From Tengunoibacter tsumagoiensis (lineage in GTDB: Bacteria > Chloroflexota > Ktedonobacteria > Ktedonobacterales > Ktedonobacteraceae), in NCBI RefSeq assembly GCF_003967535.1, contig NZ_BIFR01000002.1, positions 1,612,001 through 1,676,000 on the forward strand: a DNA stretch of 64,000 nt, given 5' to 3'. The notes under the pieces were generated by a model. It worked only from the letters and a program-made list of their open reading frames with translations. It had not been told where the DNA came from and ran no database searches. Positions 39,150 to 48,065 of this stretch are shown piece by piece. The stretch's first letter is position 1; the number at the start of each line of letters is the position of its first letter. A program made the translations under genes and the position numbers.

Positions 39150-39599
39150 TTAAGACTCGCGCCAGGCATCAAGGTGCCAAAATGGCTGCCCAAACAACTT
39201 CCACGCTCCCGCAAAGAACACAAGGGCGAACACAAGCAAGCCTGGAACAAGCAGAAACGCTCCACGTACCAGATCATCCACTCCATCAATAAGTTGAATC
39301 AGGGCAATCAGTACCATGAAGCTGGCCAGTACCCGGCGAGATCTTATGAAGAGGAGAAAAAGCAACATAATGGCGAGCGCTAAACTTCGGGCAAACATAT
39401 AGTCGGCGTAGACCCGCGCTGTCTCTGTCATAGTGCCCCCACTCGTGAGCAGGGTAGGATTGACCTTACTGATCACCGCACCAGTGATGCTCAAAAGAGC
39501 CCCAAGTATGACAACGATGAAGATCCAGAGAGGAAAGCGCGCAACGGATCGAGATGTTTTGAGATCAGCTGCCTGTGATGGTGCGGAGGAATTGGTCAT
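39150..39599 (-). CDS. Small four-helix integral membrane protein
   Basis: The 149-residue protein has four clear hydrophobic segments (about residues 25-47, 66-86, 90-110 and 113-136) with short loops, resembling the DUF4267/DUF4345 group of small membrane proteins of unknown function. A good AAGGAG ribosome site precedes the ATG. It stands alone, with no operon partner. No function can be given. Confidence 0.7.
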   Translation of the reverse strand: MTNSSAPSQAADLKTSRSVARFPLWIFIVVILGALLSITGAVISKVNPTLLTSGGTMTETARVYADYMFARSLALAIMLLFLLFIRSRRVLASFMVLIALIQLIDGVDDLVRGAFLLVPGLLVFALVFFAGAWKLFGQPFWHLDAWRES

Positions 39600-39790
39600 G
39601 AGTGATGCTCCTTTTCGGTTATAAGAGGAAATCCATTTCTACCCGATTATACCAGATTCCAAAGCAAAGAGCATTATTTCAGGGCTTTCCAGTTCTGGGT
39701 TAGTTCTCTGGCAGACAAAGGGGTTCTTACCTGGCACATGTCCTTCTTCCAGGAGAAGTGGAACACCCTGGAATCAAGCGCCCATCAGCG

Positions 39791-40756
39791 CTAGAGATCA
39801 TGGTGCGCGGACGGACCTGCAATAAACGCTGGATTTCTCCGCGCTCCAATAGCTGCTCCATCCAGTTGCCTTGCCTTTTGAAGAGCTTGAACTTTCAGTA
39901 GCTCATACAATTGAGCCTGAATAAGATACAGCGTACTATTATCAGGTTGCAGTAAAATAGCCTGCTCACAGGCGTGCAAGGCTAGCTGATAGTGCCCAAG
40001 GTTCCACAGGGCATAGCATCTGCTCACATGCGCAATACTATTCGTTGGCTCTAACTGAATCACTTGCTCATATGCTGTGAGCGCTTCCTCATATTGGCGA
40101 AGATGCCAGAAGAGCGTACCAGCATTTAAGTAAGCAGAACTGTTGCGAGGATTCAATTGAATCGCTTTTTGACAGGCACGGAGTGCATACTCATAATCCT
40201 TAGCATCTTGAAAATTGTTCGATGTCTCTAGCCACTTTTGAGAGAGCAACAGGGTAATTTCTGCATAAATATCCTGAACAATGGAGAAAAATGCCTGATC
40301 ATGATCATGCCAGATGCTGACTGGCATCTCTCCTCTGGGAAGAACCTGGAGATCTCCCAAAAGCGTTTCCTGCCAATACGTAGGGCGAAGAAGGATAGCA
40401 ATGGCTCGTGTCTCTTTTAACGCATTTCGCTCGAGAGCTCGAGCCATTTCCACGTGATAACAGAAATCTGAGTTCATAAAATCGGGGCTAACAAGGAACA
40501 GAATAATATCTGCCGTATTCAGGTGCGCATACACTTCTTCCGCCCACTCCGCTCCTGCATGAATATCTCCATCGTACCACTGCGTCACTAGCCCGGAACG
40601 CACAAAAGGCATCAGATGTTTGCCCAGCAACGATCGAAAGGCGTGATCTTCATGAGCATAGCTAAAGAAGATTTTGAGGGGCTCAGTCGATAAAAGTTGA
40701 TCGGAGCTTGTGTTGATCGTATGCTCGCTTATTATCTCGTTCCGAAAATGCGTCAT
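39791..40756 (-). CDS. TIR-domain protein with TPR repeats
   Basis: The 321-residue protein begins with a TIR domain (about 25-170): KIFFSYAHEDHAF, a glycine-containing BB-loop region (YDGDIHAGAEW), and LVSPDFMNSDFCYHVEMA, whose Glu is the candidate NADase residue. Four tetratricopeptide repeats follow (about 195-310) with the usual A-x-x-x-Y-x-x-A-L pattern. Bacterial TIR proteins can cleave NAD+ in antiphage defence or act as signalling scaffolds; which applies here is open. The start at 40756 is preceded by AGGAAAAAG; an ATG 23 codons upstream (40825) is less likely. It is next to a decayed transposase and an AT-rich island. Confidence 0.85.
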   Translation of the reverse strand: MTHFRNEIISEHTINTSSDQLLSTEPLKIFFSYAHEDHAFRSLLGKHLMPFVRSGLVTQWYDGDIHAGAEWAEEVYAHLNTADIILFLVSPDFMNSDFCYHVEMARALERNALKETRAIAILLRPTYWQETLLGDLQVLPRGEMPVSIWHDHDQAFFSIVQDIYAEITLLLSQKWLETSNNFQDAKDYEYALRACQKAIQLNPRNSSAYLNAGTLFWHLRQYEEALTAYEQVIQLEPTNSIAHVSRCYALWNLGHYQLALHACEQAILLQPDNSTLYLIQAQLYELLKVQALQKARQLDGAAIGARRNPAFIAGPSAHHDL

Positions 40757-40930
40757 CTTTTTCCTACGGTCAATTCGTGAATACTCTTTTCGTATCTTGA
40801 AAAGGTAGCTGTAACTATATTGCATGATTTGAGATTCTTATTCTATAGTATTTCTCTCAAGGAGACAATAGAGATAAGTATCAGTGAATAGTGAATTATT
40901 TTATGGAAGATTACCTCTTTTTCCCTATAA

Positions 40931-41200
40931 TTGCGGAACTCTCCCATCGAGGAGATGCAGTCAAGTGTTAAAGATGGTGTATACCTGGTCAATATGCTTC
41001 CTGACCGGGAAACAAAAAGTGGGAAAACATGGTTGGCGTCGCATCCCGAAATCGAGGGAGTTAGCCGAGATCGCGGTAGAGCATATGCCAGTGGAGCTGC
41101 TCAAGGAGCGTCTCAAGCGATCCAGTGTGCGGATCGATGGCATGTGTAAAAATCTTGGAGATGCCGTTGAAAGCTACCTCAAACGGCAATCACTGTCCAT
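40931..41200 (+). pseudogene. ISL3-family transposase remnant (frameshifted)
   Basis: One frame reads LVNMLPDRETKSGKTWL, then EIEGVSRDRGRAYASGAAQG and CADRWHV before a stop at about 41149. The neighbouring frame then continues with CKNLGDAVESYLKRQ. Joined, these give the ISL3 DDE-domain sequence LPDRE...VSRDR...ADRWH-KNLG. The N- and C-terminal parts are missing, so this is an internal fragment of a dead insertion sequence with a frameshift. It lies at the left edge of an AT-rich island. Confidence 0.8.
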
Positions 41201-41460
41201 TCCGGTACCTTCTGCGCCAGTGCCGACCTCAGAGAGACAGCGTCTTCACTATCATGGATGATGATACGATACACAATACCCTTCCATCCAGCATGCACTA
41301 GACCAATAACATGCTTATCTGGATCAAAAAAAGCTACAGCAGCGCAGTCAGCCACTGGTATGAAAAGTGGTTGGGTGTTTCCAATGTTGCAAAGCATATA
41401 CGTCATTTCTGTGCTCAACCTCAAAAATTTATTGAAGAGCTTTTTTTGAGAAGCTTTCAC
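41179..41460 (-). pseudogene. Fragment of a YfiH/laccase-domain protein
   Basis: Over 93 codons the minus strand encodes PLFIPVADCAAVAFFDPDKH and VIGLVHAGWKGI, the central Cys and His metal-ligand region of YfiH-type (polyphenol oxidase/purine nucleoside phosphorylase) proteins. The full family length is about 250 residues. The N-terminal His-containing part and most of the C-terminal half are missing. It abuts the transposase remnant, so a mobile element probably disrupted the gene. Confidence 0.65.
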
Positions 41461-41816
41461 GATGAAGCGGGACTTTCAAGAAAACACTGTCAAATAATTC
41501 ATATATTTGATTAATAGCGCTACATGTGATAAAATCCTATATAGCAATAGATGCTATTAATTACATTGTGTCTAATACGGCAGAATGTTTTTTACAGCTG
41601 GATAAAACCATGAAGGCATTACAAATAATCCTAAATTACTGTAGGAATTTATAGTGCCAGGTTTTATTCAGGCGCATAACCTCATCTTATACTTGCTGAT
41701 TATTTATTTTTATCTGCATGAAAGATGGCTTAAATTAGTAAAGCGCCTATTGCAAATTATTGAATCACACAGGTCTACACTTGTTGTGACCGCAACACAA
41801 AAAGGAGAAAAACAAA
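41461..41816. other. AT-rich gene-free stretch at the island edge
   Basis: No supported gene. The sequence is strongly AT-rich, includes a small inverted repeat (ATAGCA/TGCTAT near 41540), and ends in the AAAGGAG ribosome site of the next gene. It probably holds that gene's promoter, but no clear -35/-10 pair was settled on. Confidence 0.5.
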
Positions 41817-42350
41817 ATGCAAGTAGTTGAACCATCACGTGACATTATTTCAGTTAACGTGAACGTTTTTAAAGGAGACCTCCTTTTAACATGTACTTAC
41901 TCACAGGATGTAAATCCAGAAGCATATAAAAGCCTGAGCGAAGGACGAAACGTCTTTTCATTTTGTCCCGAGTTACATCACTTAGATAAATTAGGCTTTA
42001 AGCTTTGTACAATTTTTCGCCTAAAGAGAGTGGAGACTCTCTATGTTCTCACGAAAGACGGCTCACCTCACTCTATGCAAATACCACTAATGGTTCAAGA
42101 AGCAGCCGAAGATGTCGGATTTGATAAAGCCAATATTCGATATTTTTGCTTAGAAGGCGGGGGAGTTCACGAAATTTCGGATTTGACTATTCGTAAGGCA
42201 CGTCATTATTCAGAAATTGAGCAAGTACTGCCTTATGCAAAACTGGAAAAAGTAACCGAAATTCTAAGAAGTGAAAACGGTTGCCCAAGCAAAAGAAATT
42301 CTTGCTGTGCAAAGAAGATACAAACAAGCAAATGCAACACAATGTTCTGA
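41817..42350 (+). CDS. Hypothetical protein, low-GC island gene
   Basis: The 177-residue protein is not recognised. It has VNVFKGDLLLTCTYSQDV near the start, LYVLTKDGSPHSMQI in the middle, and five cysteines including a CC pair in its last part. The ribosome site AAAAAGGAG before the ATG is strong and codon use is AT-rich, unlike the flanking NRPS genes, so it is likely acquired with the next three genes. Its 3' end precedes the HAD gene start by 29 bp, suggesting an operon. No function is proposed. Confidence 0.6.
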   Translation: MQVVEPSRDIISVNVNVFKGDLLLTCTYSQDVNPEAYKSLSEGRNVFSFCPELHHLDKLGFKLCTIFRLKRVETLYVLTKDGSPHSMQIPLMVQEAAEDVGFDKANIRYFCLEGGGVHEISDLTIRKARHYSEIEQVLPYAKLEKVTEILRSENGCPSKRNSCCAKKIQTSKCNTMF

Positions 42351-42379
42351 AGCGACAAAGGCATTCTGAAGGAAAAACT

Positions 42380-43036
42380 ATGCGTCATGATTTGCGTGTC
42401 ATTATTTTTGATTTTGATTATACACTGGCCGACTCCTCCTATGGTGCAATGGAATGCATCAACTTCGCACTTCGTAGCTTAAAAATTCCTCCTGCTTCTT
42501 ATGAGTCAGTGTGTCAAACCATAGGATTATCGCTGCCAGAAACTTTTCTGTACCTTACAGAATCAGAACATGAAGGAAAAAGTAGTGAGTTTGTGCGCCT
42601 TTTTAAAGAAAGAGCTGATGAAGCTATGGCAGAGAATACTGTAATCTATGATACAGTAAACTCCACTTTGGAAGCACTTAGTCTGGTGAATATAAAGATG
42701 GGAGTAGTCTCCACAAAATATCGCTACCGAATCGAAGAAATACTAAAGCGAGAAAAAATATTAAACTTCTTCGAAGTTATAGTGGGTAGCGAGGATGTAC
42801 AAGCCCATAAACCTGACCCGGAAGGTTTATGGCTTGCTATTGAACATTTTCAAGAATCAAAGCAAAATTCTCTTTATACTGGTGATAGCACAATAGATGC
42901 GGAAACAGCATTAAGAGGCGGAGTCCCCTTTGTTGCTGTGTTAACTGGAGTTACACAAAGTCAAGCATTCGATTCATACAAGCCAGTGAATATTGTAAAC
43001 AATTTGAAGGAACTAACTGACTGGATATTGGGATAA
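42380..43036 (+). CDS. HAD-superfamily hydrolase (phosphoglycolate phosphatase-like)
   Basis: The 218-residue protein shows all HAD motifs: nucleophile VIIFDFDYTLADS (motif I), GVVSTKYR (motif II), the lysine in AHKPDPEG (motif III) and YTGDSTIDAE (motif IV). The cap is of the C1 helical type, as in phosphoglycolate phosphatases, so it should dephosphorylate a small metabolite. The ATG at 42380 is preceded by GAAGGAAAAA; a longer frame from 42281 overlaps the previous gene and is less likely. Hand count of one 60-bp line in the gene gave 38% GC. Confidence 0.85.
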   Translation: MRHDLRVIIFDFDYTLADSSYGAMECINFALRSLKIPPASYESVCQTIGLSLPETFLYLTESEHEGKSSEFVRLFKERADEAMAENTVIYDTVNSTLEALSLVNIKMGVVSTKYRYRIEEILKREKILNFFEVIVGSEDVQAHKPDPEGLWLAIEHFQESKQNSLYTGDSTIDAETALRGGVPFVAVLTGVTQSQAFDSYKPVNIVNNLKELTDWILG

Positions 43037-43144
43037 ACATGAAAAGTGGTTCAGAACATGTACTTTATTGTTTGATAAGTTCATTTTATCTACAATCATC
43101 AAACAACCAAGTATATGCTACGACCTGTAATGAAAGGAAAACAC

Positions 43145-43573
43145 ATGTATTTGTTGAATGATAGGAAACAATTAACGCATGATCTTGAGGCTTTTTTTGC
43201 AAGCTACAACATCGAAATTCTGGGCATTCAAGAGCGCACGAGAGACAATTTTGAGCGTTTCCCTGCTCCTGGAGATGGAAAGATACGTTGTTTTACTGTA
43301 TCTGTACTCTGTCACAACATTAGTATCTTTGGTCATACGGGACCATATTTGGAAGCTGTGTATCCGCGCCTGGCAATGTTACACCAGAAATTGGCTGCGT
43401 GGTTTCGAGATAGGGGCATAAATATATCAGGAACACAGGCGGAGGTGAGTTTTTCCATTATACCGTATGCTGACCCCAGTGGGACATTTGACAAGGAATT
43501 GGAAGCTTTAGAGAGATACAGCAAAGGTCAAACTGTTATAGCCGGAAATACGTTGTCGCCTGTGTATCCTTGA
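43145..43573 (+). CDS. Hypothetical protein, low-GC island gene
   Basis: This 142-residue protein has no family I recognise. It is soluble, mixed alpha/beta, with FTVSVLCHNISIFGHTG and AEVSFSIIPYADPSGTF as the most patterned parts. The Met at 43145 has AAAGGA upstream at good spacing and is preferred to an ATG at 43115. It lies between the HAD hydrolase and the MFS gene on the same strand and shares their AT-rich composition. Confidence 0.6.
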   Translation: MYLLNDRKQLTHDLEAFFASYNIEILGIQERTRDNFERFPAPGDGKIRCFTVSVLCHNISIFGHTGPYLEAVYPRLAMLHQKLAAWFRDRGINISGTQAEVSFSIIPYADPSGTFDKELEALERYSKGQTVIAGNTLSPVYP

Positions 43574-43604
43574 TTGACAAGAAGAAAGTTCGCAGGATCT
43601 AGAA

Positions 43605-44846
43605 ATGAATATTTTTTCTGATAATTTTTTGAATAAAAGTGATACAAGCAATCCAACCATACAACCGATACTTAATAAGCGACATATCTCTTTCCTTGCT
43701 GTAGCCTGCGCTTTAACTATCTCCAACCTTTATTATATGCAACCTCTTCTGGCAACTATAGCTCAGGATTTTGGAGTATCAGAAGAAAAAATCGGTTTTC
43801 TTTCAGTTTTAACACAAATAGGTTATGCCTGTGGTTTGTTATTGATTGCACCTTTAGGTGATAAATATAATCAGCGAAATATAGTATTATTCTTACTAGT
43901 AGCTGTAACATTATCTTTATCCAGTGTTGCTCTAGCTCCGACATTAGATATAGTAGCAGTTGCCAGTTTTTTTGTTGGTTTTACGACTGTCATTCCTCAA
44001 ATTATCATCCCTTATACAACACGTTTGACCAAAGAGAACATAAGAGGAAAAGTAGTGGGTGTCATGCTGAGTGCTTTAGCAATTGGTATTTTATTATCAC
44101 GAACAATAAGTGGAATTATTGCTTCGATCTATAGTTGGAAAATCATGTACTGGATTGCTGCTAGCTCTATGCTATTACTCGGAGTATTTGTGTTTTTTCT
44201 TCTTCCTTCAGATCGTGCTCCTAAAGATACTCCAAGTTATCCTGCGTTGATAGCATCACTATGGGAAACTGTACAAACAGAATCAATATTGCGTGAAGCC
44301 TGTCTTTTTGGAGCATTAATGTTTGCTGCGTTTAATTCTTTTTGGGTTACGTTATCTATTTACTTATTAACTTCATCTTATCATTATAGTAGTGAAATTA
44401 CTGGATTGTTTGGTTTAACTGGCATCTTTGGAGCTATTGCAGCACCATCAATAGGGAGGTTTGCTGATCGTTATAATCCCCGGTATATAACAGGTTTGGC
44501 AATTATTATCTCTCTCATTTCATTAGTATTACTCTGGTTAATGAATTGGTCCTTGCTCTCTTTCATTTTTGGCATTATTTTACTAGAATTAGGAATACAA
44601 GCCTGCCAAGTTTCTAACCAATCGAGGATTCATAAATTATCACAAAGCAAGCGTAGCCGTTATAATACTATATATATGTTTACCTACTTTATAGGAGGAG
44701 CAGCCGGTTCCCTACTGGGGACATACGGATGGAGAGTAGCAAAATGGAATGGTGTATGTATGATAATTGCATCGTTATTACTCCTGGCGTTAGTGTGGTA
44801 CTGGATAAGTAGTAAGAAAATAGGCCGGACACAATGGAGCATTTAG
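43605..44846 (+). CDS. MFS transporter, low-GC island gene
   Basis: The 413-residue protein has about twelve hydrophobic segments, with the MFS loop motif between helices 2 and 3 seen as PLGDKYNQRN and a second half starting with FGLTGIFGAIAAPSIGRFADRY. It belongs to the drug:proton-antiporter-like MFS group; the substrate is unknown. Hand counts of two 60-bp lines gave 42% and 32% GC, well below the NRPS genes. It is the last of four co-directional genes of the island and may export a compound handled by the HAD and hypothetical proteins. Confidence 0.85.
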   Translation: MNIFSDNFLNKSDTSNPTIQPILNKRHISFLAVACALTISNLYYMQPLLATIAQDFGVSEEKIGFLSVLTQIGYACGLLLIAPLGDKYNQRNIVLFLLVAVTLSLSSVALAPTLDIVAVASFFVGFTTVIPQIIIPYTTRLTKENIRGKVVGVMLSALAIGILLSRTISGIIASIYSWKIMYWIAASSMLLLGVFVFFLLPSDRAPKDTPSYPALIASLWETVQTESILREACLFGALMFAAFNSFWVTLSIYLLTSSYHYSSEITGLFGLTGIFGAIAAPSIGRFADRYNPRYITGLAIIISLISLVLLWLMNWSLLSFIFGIILLELGIQACQVSNQSRIHKLSQSKRSRYNTIYMFTYFIGGAAGSLLGTYGWRVAKWNGVCMIIASLLLLALVWYWISSKKIGRTQWSI

Positions 44847-45056
44847 AATCAAAAAGATGTGATTTATGTATTCATGCAGAGTTATTTGCAACAGTGTAAA
44901 TAAGAGCCAGTAGTACAATCGCTGTCTCTTATTTATATTTGTCTATATACAACCAGGAAAGCCATCTAGTCCAGGGCTTTTTGAAAGTCCCACTTTTGAA
45001 TTTTCATACAATTCACCAAAAAGTTTCAAGAGCCTCAGGCTAACCTTCTTCTGGTT

Positions 45057-45248
45057 CCTCACGGTTGGGGACACCCTCAGTCTCAACCAAGCCGACTGTT
45101 TCAGTCAAAAGAGCAAGAGGTCAATCGGCGCATGAAGAAACGGGGAATGCGGTGGAAGCGCACCAATGCCACAGCAATGGTGGCGCTCCTCATTGATTGG
45201 CTGAATGACGATTGGCAACAACCCACTAGCAGCAGGGCGTATTACTGA
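45057..45248 (+). pseudogene. C-terminal fragment of a transposase
   Basis: An open frame without a credible start encodes RLFQSKEQEVNRRM, KKRGMRWKRTN and LLIDWLNDDW before a stop at 45246-45248. The arginine/lysine-rich KGMRW-type region followed by a short helical tail ending in N-x-D-W resembles the C-terminus of transposases seen in Ktedonobacteria-type genomes. I cannot name the IS family with certainty. It marks the right edge of the AT-rich island; the 210 bp before it (44847-45056) show nothing else. Confidence 0.5.
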
Positions 45249-45351
45249 TTCGAGCTCGACCCCGCGTTTAGGGCACAACCACAACGCTTTATGTGGTAAA
45301 CTCAAGAACAAATGAACCAATTCGTGAGATACCAAAAAGGAGTTGAACCGA

Positions 45352-45891
45352 ATGAGCAAAGATACCGCCCTGCTTGTAATCGACGCACAGATAGGTGTGG
45401 TGGGTGAAGCCTATCACCGCGACGAAGTACTGGATGCAATCAATCTGTTACTGGACCGAGCCCGCACCAACAATACGCCAGTTATTTATGTTCAGCATAA
45501 TGGGCGCAAAGGATACGATATGGAGCCAGGTCAGCCAGCATGGTTTATTCATCCAGCCATTGCGCCTCATGCTGGTGAACCTGTTGTGCAGAAAGAAGCG
45601 CCAGATTCCTTTTATAAAACACATTTACAGGCAGAGTTGGAGGCACGTGGAATCAAACACCTGATTATCACAGGAGGCCAGACACAATATTGTGTCGATA
45701 CAACTGTCCGTAGTGCGGTTGCTCATGGCTATGACGTGCTGCTGGCCAGCGATGCTCACACAACTGATGATAGTGAGACGCTGCCAGCAGAAAAAATTAT
45801 CGCCTTCTATAACGAGACGCTCAACGGCTTCTGGGCAGGCGAACATAGAGTGCAGGTCAAGCCTGCCAGCGAGATTGGGTTTACTGAATAG
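45352..45891 (+). CDS. Isochorismatase-family cysteine hydrolase
   Basis: The 179-residue protein has the family triad: Asp in LLVIDAQIGVVG, Lys in VVQKEAPDSFYKT and the nucleophile Cys in GGQTQYCVDTTVRSA. Members hydrolyse amides or vinyl ethers such as nicotinamide, N-carbamoyl compounds or isochorismate. Without a siderophore gene nearby an amidase-like role is more likely than isochorismate cleavage. The start is the ATG of MSKDTALL rather than three codons earlier. It stands alone after the transposase fragment. Confidence 0.88.
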   Translation: MSKDTALLVIDAQIGVVGEAYHRDEVLDAINLLLDRARTNNTPVIYVQHNGRKGYDMEPGQPAWFIHPAIAPHAGEPVVQKEAPDSFYKTHLQAELEARGIKHLIITGGQTQYCVDTTVRSAVAHGYDVLLASDAHTTDDSETLPAEKIIAFYNETLNGFWAGEHRVQVKPASEIGFTE

Positions 45892-46062
45892 CTCTCGCAC
45901 AAAAGATCAGTCACGTAACAGCTCAAGGGTTTTCAAAGTCTACTTCAGCTATTGCGTGACTGGCATTTGTATAAAAAAGTGGATAGATAAAACAGGAAGA
46001 TATGACGATTTTACGTGTATGATCACGCTTATACAAACAGATCCAGAATAGACTTGACAGAG

Positions 46063-46437
46063 ATGGTTCAGATACGCCATAATCATAGTATGACAGCAAT
46101 AGATGATTATTTAACAACCGTTGAACCTTCGAAAAGAAAAGAGCTCGATCGTATTCGTGCTCTTGCGAAACAGACAGTGCCAGATGCAGAAGAGGCTATT
46201 GTCTATGGGATGCCGACCCTCAAATATCGGAACAAGCCTTTGCTTGGATTTGCCGCCCGTAAAAACCATATTGGCATCTACCCCTATAGCGGCCAGGTAA
46301 TAGAGACGCTCCAGGACCAACTCCAAGACTATAGCTCCTCCAAAGGCGCAATTCGTATCCCTCTTGATCGTCCTATTTCGGAGGAGATGCTCCAGCAAAT
46401 CATTCACCTCCGCCTCTTGCAGATTACTCATTCTTAA
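46063..46437 (+). CDS. DUF1801 (YdhG-like) family protein
   Basis: This protein of about 124 residues shows the DUF1801 pattern: IDDYLTTVEPSKRKELDRIR, EEAIVYGMPTLKY, FAARKNHIGIYP and a basic tail. The family is small and soluble; some members are called iron-chaperone-like, but the role is not secure. The exact start is uncertain: ATG at 46063 or 46090, neither with a good ribosome site. It converges with the hypothetical gene at 46579-47226. Confidence 0.75.
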   Translation: MVQIRHNHSMTAIDDYLTTVEPSKRKELDRIRALAKQTVPDAEEAIVYGMPTLKYRNKPLLGFAARKNHIGIYPYSGQVIETLQDQLQDYSSSKGAIRIPLDRPISEEMLQQIIHLRLLQITHS

Positions 46438-46468
46438 ACAAAAGCCCGTATGTGATCAGCAAAACTGC

Positions 46469-46508
46469 ATACGATGTCAGGAAATACTCCATTTCGCTGA
46501 CATCGTAT
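46469..46508. terminator. Bidirectional terminator between convergent genes
   Basis: Perfect 12-bp arms (46469-46480, 46497-46508) with a 16-nt loop lie between two converging genes. On the minus strand the hairpin is followed by GCAGTTTT, and on the plus strand by a short T-run about 6 nt later. Confidence 0.7.
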
Positions 46509-46578
46509 CTATAGTTTTAGAGCCTCAATAGGGAACGTTTCCCAGACGCCTGGCGCTATACATCTAGCACAGTCAGGG

Positions 46579-47226
46579 CTAGCGAGCTTCAATTACGATC
46601 GTGACAGGGCCAGCGCTCAGATGAGGATCAGTGCTCCAGGCGGCATGAAACGAGTGGACCGCATCATTAACGGTGTACATATGAAACGCCCCTTTATCTT
46701 TACGAGCCTGGGCGTCAGAGATGCCAGCCAGCACCTCAACGGTAATGCGATCGTTGCCATCGATTGCCACGACACCAGCAGCATGATAGGGATAGCTGAT
46801 GCCACCCACAACGGCGGTGGTCACGACCATGACATAGGCCTGACCCAGGCCAGGATTGGCATTATCATTGGTCGCATTGACATGGTTAGCGCGTGCCGTA
46901 TTCGCTGCGAGGATGTTGGCGGCATCGCTGGTGCCAAAGGCGGCCCCGGTTGGCGAAACCTTACTTTGATCTCCACCCAGCTCTAACTTCTTGTTTTTGA
47001 GCACCTCTTCAGCAGTATGCAGGCAGTCGGGATAGAACTGCCATGAAGAAGCATATTTATTATAGGTCGAGCCATTATATTTCACATCTTCACCTGCCAG
47101 GATACATACCCGTGGATCAGGGGTACCGTCTTTAACATAAAGGCCATAAGGGTCTGATTGTAGAATAAGGTAGAGGCCATTTTCAGAGAGAAGCGCAGAT
47201 TTGTTTTTTACAGTGATTGTTTGCAT
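46579..47226 (-). CDS. Hypothetical protein
   Basis: The 215-residue protein is not recognised. It has no signal peptide or membrane helix. Patterned parts are GLYLILQSDPYGLYVKDGTP, a low-complexity Asn/Ala-rich middle (about residues 105-125), GISYPYHAAGVVAIDGNDRI and GAFHMYTVNDAVHSFHA. The second half alternates strands and could be a small-molecule or protein-binding fold. A good GAAAGG ribosome site precedes the ATG. No partner genes. Confidence 0.6.
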   Translation of the reverse strand: MQTITVKNKSALLSENGLYLILQSDPYGLYVKDGTPDPRVCILAGEDVKYNGSTYNKYASSWQFYPDCLHTAEEVLKNKKLELGGDQSKVSPTGAAFGTSDAANILAANTARANHVNATNDNANPGLGQAYVMVVTTAVVGGISYPYHAAGVVAIDGNDRITVEVLAGISDAQARKDKGAFHMYTVNDAVHSFHAAWSTDPHLSAGPVTIVIEAR

Positions 47227-47551
47227 AAGAAGTGCCTTTCTTCTTGCGATTTAAATTTTTATGTTCAAATCTCTATTTCAATTCTATGTTGATGATACCT
47301 TTCTTTTTAAAGAAGGACTATCTAACACAACACAATAGTAGTGTGATCTACCATACACCTCTCTATGCTCCAACCAGGCGTAATTACCCCCTAAAAAGTG
47401 CGAGTTTCTTGCAAAATGCAAACTCACGAACAGAATTTCCACTTTTTATATCCTCAAAAAGAATAAACAAAAGGCAGCTCAGAATTTTTTTCTGAGCCGG
47501 TCACGCACATCCATACTGTTGTTTGATTGTGATGATAAAAAGGAAATTTGT
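47227..47551. other. AT-rich gap between divergent genes
   Basis: This stretch lies between two divergent genes and should contain both promoters. It is AT-rich. No gene with a ribosome site was found and no strong hairpin is visible. Confidence 0.45.
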
Positions 47552-47923
47552 ATGTTCACAAAAATTGGTACGATCAATGTGGGCGTCAGCGATCAAGACA
47601 AAGCCCTTGACTTCTATGTAAACAAGCTTGGTTTTGAGAAGGTCGATGACCAGCCGATGAGCGAGACTGAGCGCTGGCTGGAAGTAGCACCTCCCGGGGC
47701 TCAGACCCACATCATGCTCGGCCTGCGTGGCCAGAGTGGTGGTGACAGAACTGGCATGACTGGCTATGTCCTGCATGTAGATAATATAGAAAAAACCTGT
47801 GAGACACTCAAAGCTCGCGGAGTGACTATTTCTCACGGTCCAACAACTGAGCCATGGGGGAAATGGGCTCAGTTCATCGACCTCGATGGGAATGAATTTG
47901 GCATCTGGGCACCTGCCTGGTAG
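47552..47923 (+). CDS. VOC-superfamily (glyoxalase/bleomycin-resistance-like) protein
   Basis: The 123-residue protein has the paired beta-alpha-beta-beta-beta layout: INVGVSDQDKALDFYVNKLG at the start, then ERWLEVAPPG, TGYVLHVDNIEKT and FIDLDGNEFGIWAP. The usual first His ligand is replaced (INVGVS), which is common in the group with an SDQD loop whose function is not defined. AAAGGAAAT precedes the ATG at 47552, so the frame does not begin upstream. A perfect hairpin terminator follows. Confidence 0.85.
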   Translation: MFTKIGTINVGVSDQDKALDFYVNKLGFEKVDDQPMSETERWLEVAPPGAQTHIMLGLRGQSGGDRTGMTGYVLHVDNIEKTCETLKARGVTISHGPTTEPWGKWAQFIDLDGNEFGIWAPAW

Positions 47924-47956
47924 ATTATCTCCAGGGGAGCTAGCCAGCAAATTTAA

Positions 47957-47986
47957 CGTGCTCTCCATTTATTGATGGAGAGCACG
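47957..47986 (+). terminator. Perfect 12-bp hairpin after the VOC gene
   Basis: Arms CGTGCTCTCCAT (47957-47968) and ATGGAGAGCACG (47975-47986) flank a 6-nt loop. It lies 34 bp after the stop codon. The following sequence has only a weak T-run. Confidence 0.65.
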
Positions 47987-48065
47987 AGTGTCCTTATGCT
48001 TAAACAACCAGCAGGGGCCTGCTCACTCATTCGCACACGTTATTAGAATTAAGGAGTAGACAGTC

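Noticed and set aside
40884..41261. Intact 125-codon plus-strand gene
   Set aside because: Only its last part (CKNLGDAVESYL) resembles a protein, and that part continues the frameshifted ISL3 transposase remnant.
47232..47495. Plus-strand open frame of 87 codons in the gap before the VOC gene
   Set aside because: AT-rich, no ribosome site, low-complexity composition and overlap with expected promoters.
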